A stretch of 64,000 bases of DNA from Cliona cf. orientalis (lineage: Eukaryota; Porifera; Demospongiae; Clionaida; Clionaidae). Under the pieces are notes generated by a model. It did not search any database, had not been told where the DNA came from, and worked only from the letters and a program-made list of their open reading frames with translations. This document shows, piece after piece, positions 63,701 to 64,000 of this stretch. How positions within the stretch are numbered: position 1 is the stretch's first letter; every line of letters starts with the position of its first letter. Position numbers and translations under genes: made by a program. The stretch is from assembly GCA_963930775.1 (NCBI GenBank), contig OZ005697.1, forward strand, positions 9,322,292 through 9,386,291, in the 5' to 3' direction.

Positions 63701-64000
63701 AAGAACAAGCCGAGAAACAACAGAAAGAAGGCGAAGAAGCTAATAAAGAAGAAGGGGGTGAGGCCGCTTCTGAAGATAAAAAAGAAGGTGGGGAATCTTC
63801 CGGTGCGGCAGCGGCGGCTCCGACTGATGCTGCTCCAGTTCAGACCGAGCCTAGCAGTGGCAAACAAGAGCTTGAAACAAAAGCCGAAGATGAAGCTATG
63901 GACACTAGCGAACAAACTTTTGAACAGGCACCACAGACTGAGGAAAAACCAATGGAGCAAAATAAACCATCTGGTGGTGGCGGTGGTGATAGTGGGGGCG
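57739..64000 (+). CDS. BAG6: BAG6 (BAT3/Scythe), 5' part, cut by window end
   Basis: Eleven exons visible: 57739-57798, 57951-57992, 58205-58280, 58709-58759, 59305-59462, 60383-60460, 61522-61788, 61960-62124, 62375-62592, 62894-63002, 63217-64000 (open at the edge); about 670 residues so far. BAG6 is the chaperone hub for tail-anchored protein targeting and quality control of mislocalised proteins. A ubiquitin-like domain starts at residue 1 ([11 protein letters not shown]...[29 protein letters not shown]). The BAG6-specific helical domain is split over exons 8-11 ([45 protein letters not shown], matching PPRHLHVV in human). Low-complexity Glu/Lys/Gly/Ala segments follow. The C-terminal BAG domain lies outside the window. 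The human gene is in the MHC class III region. Confidence 0.9.
61357..61490. repeat. Direct duplication of ~65 bp in BAG6 intron 6
   Basis: GAGTAGCTAGCAGGTGCACACA occurs twice, at about 61357 and 61429, each copy followed by related CTAG..AGAGGAT and TTTAATTT sequence. A simple tandem duplication. Confidence 0.7.
62214..62740. repeat. ~95-bp repeat present in two successive BAG6 introns
   Basis: Positions 62214-62308 and 62648-62740, either side of exon 9, share ATACCTTGGAGATTTGAGAG, TGCTCATTGAAAC and GTTTCAGCCTTGTCTGAGCC in the same orientation. It is either a duplicated regulatory or structural element, or two insertions of one short element. Confidence 0.8.

Overview
This is a compact, intron-rich animal genome window with about 15 protein genes (one cut at the right edge), no recognisable RNA genes and no CRISPR-like arrays. 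NELF subunits, BAG6, GNL1, TMC, a LOTUS/Tudor protein and cadherins place it in Metazoa. The short introns, AT-rich spacers, many short inverted-repeat elements, tiny tail-less cadherins and a very large intronless beta-helix/multi-pass receptor-like gene suggest a sponge, probably a demosponge; that placement is an inference. Gene models were built by hand from reading-frame continuity across GT-AG (three times GC-AG) introns, and every spliced model keeps an open frame.

Layout, left to right: C2orf69-like (+, 41-1311); NELF-E (-, 1899-5220); QTRT2 (+, 5402-7736); GMC oxidoreductase (-, 7812-9689); beta-helix multi-pass membrane protein (+, 9881-14194); NOS1AP/CAPON-like PTB adaptor (-, 14596-21303); TMC channel-like protein (+, 21908-27792); GNL1 GTPase (-, 28038-32921); three short cadherin-repeat genes in tandem (+, 33430-38016); U11/U12 snRNP 35K (-, 38520-40072); a TDRD5-like LOTUS/Tudor protein (+, 40256-49848); NELF-B (-, 51671-54156); DDAH (-, 54517-56908); and BAG6 (+, 57739 to beyond the window). 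Six minus-strand genes each stand head-to-head with a plus-strand gene, mostly 150-600 bp apart, and several of these spacers share a GCATGCGCA (NRF-1-like) palindrome.

The most notable signal is the gene set. NELFE, GNL1, DDAH2 and BAG6 all lie in the human MHC on 6p21.3. NOS1AP and TDRD5 (1q23-q25) and NELFB (9q34) lie in two of the human MHC paralogous regions. Seven of these genes inside 64 kb of a probable sponge genome look like a relic of the pre-duplication proto-MHC linkage group. Two NELF subunits (E and B) and two nitric-oxide-pathway genes (NOS1AP-like, DDAH) also sit together.

The non-coding DNA is rich in structure: at least seven non-autonomous inverted-repeat elements, one with a clear 9-bp target duplication; a 191-bp TA-flanked element present twice; a dispersed repeat present in two orientations; a 217-bp pure (CT)n tract touching a splice donor; and a 1.8-kb 62/63-bp minisatellite in a TDRD5-like intron, whose unit repeats splice-site-like motifs and reads open in frame. 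(CT)n in the sense strand repeatedly sits next to splice acceptors.
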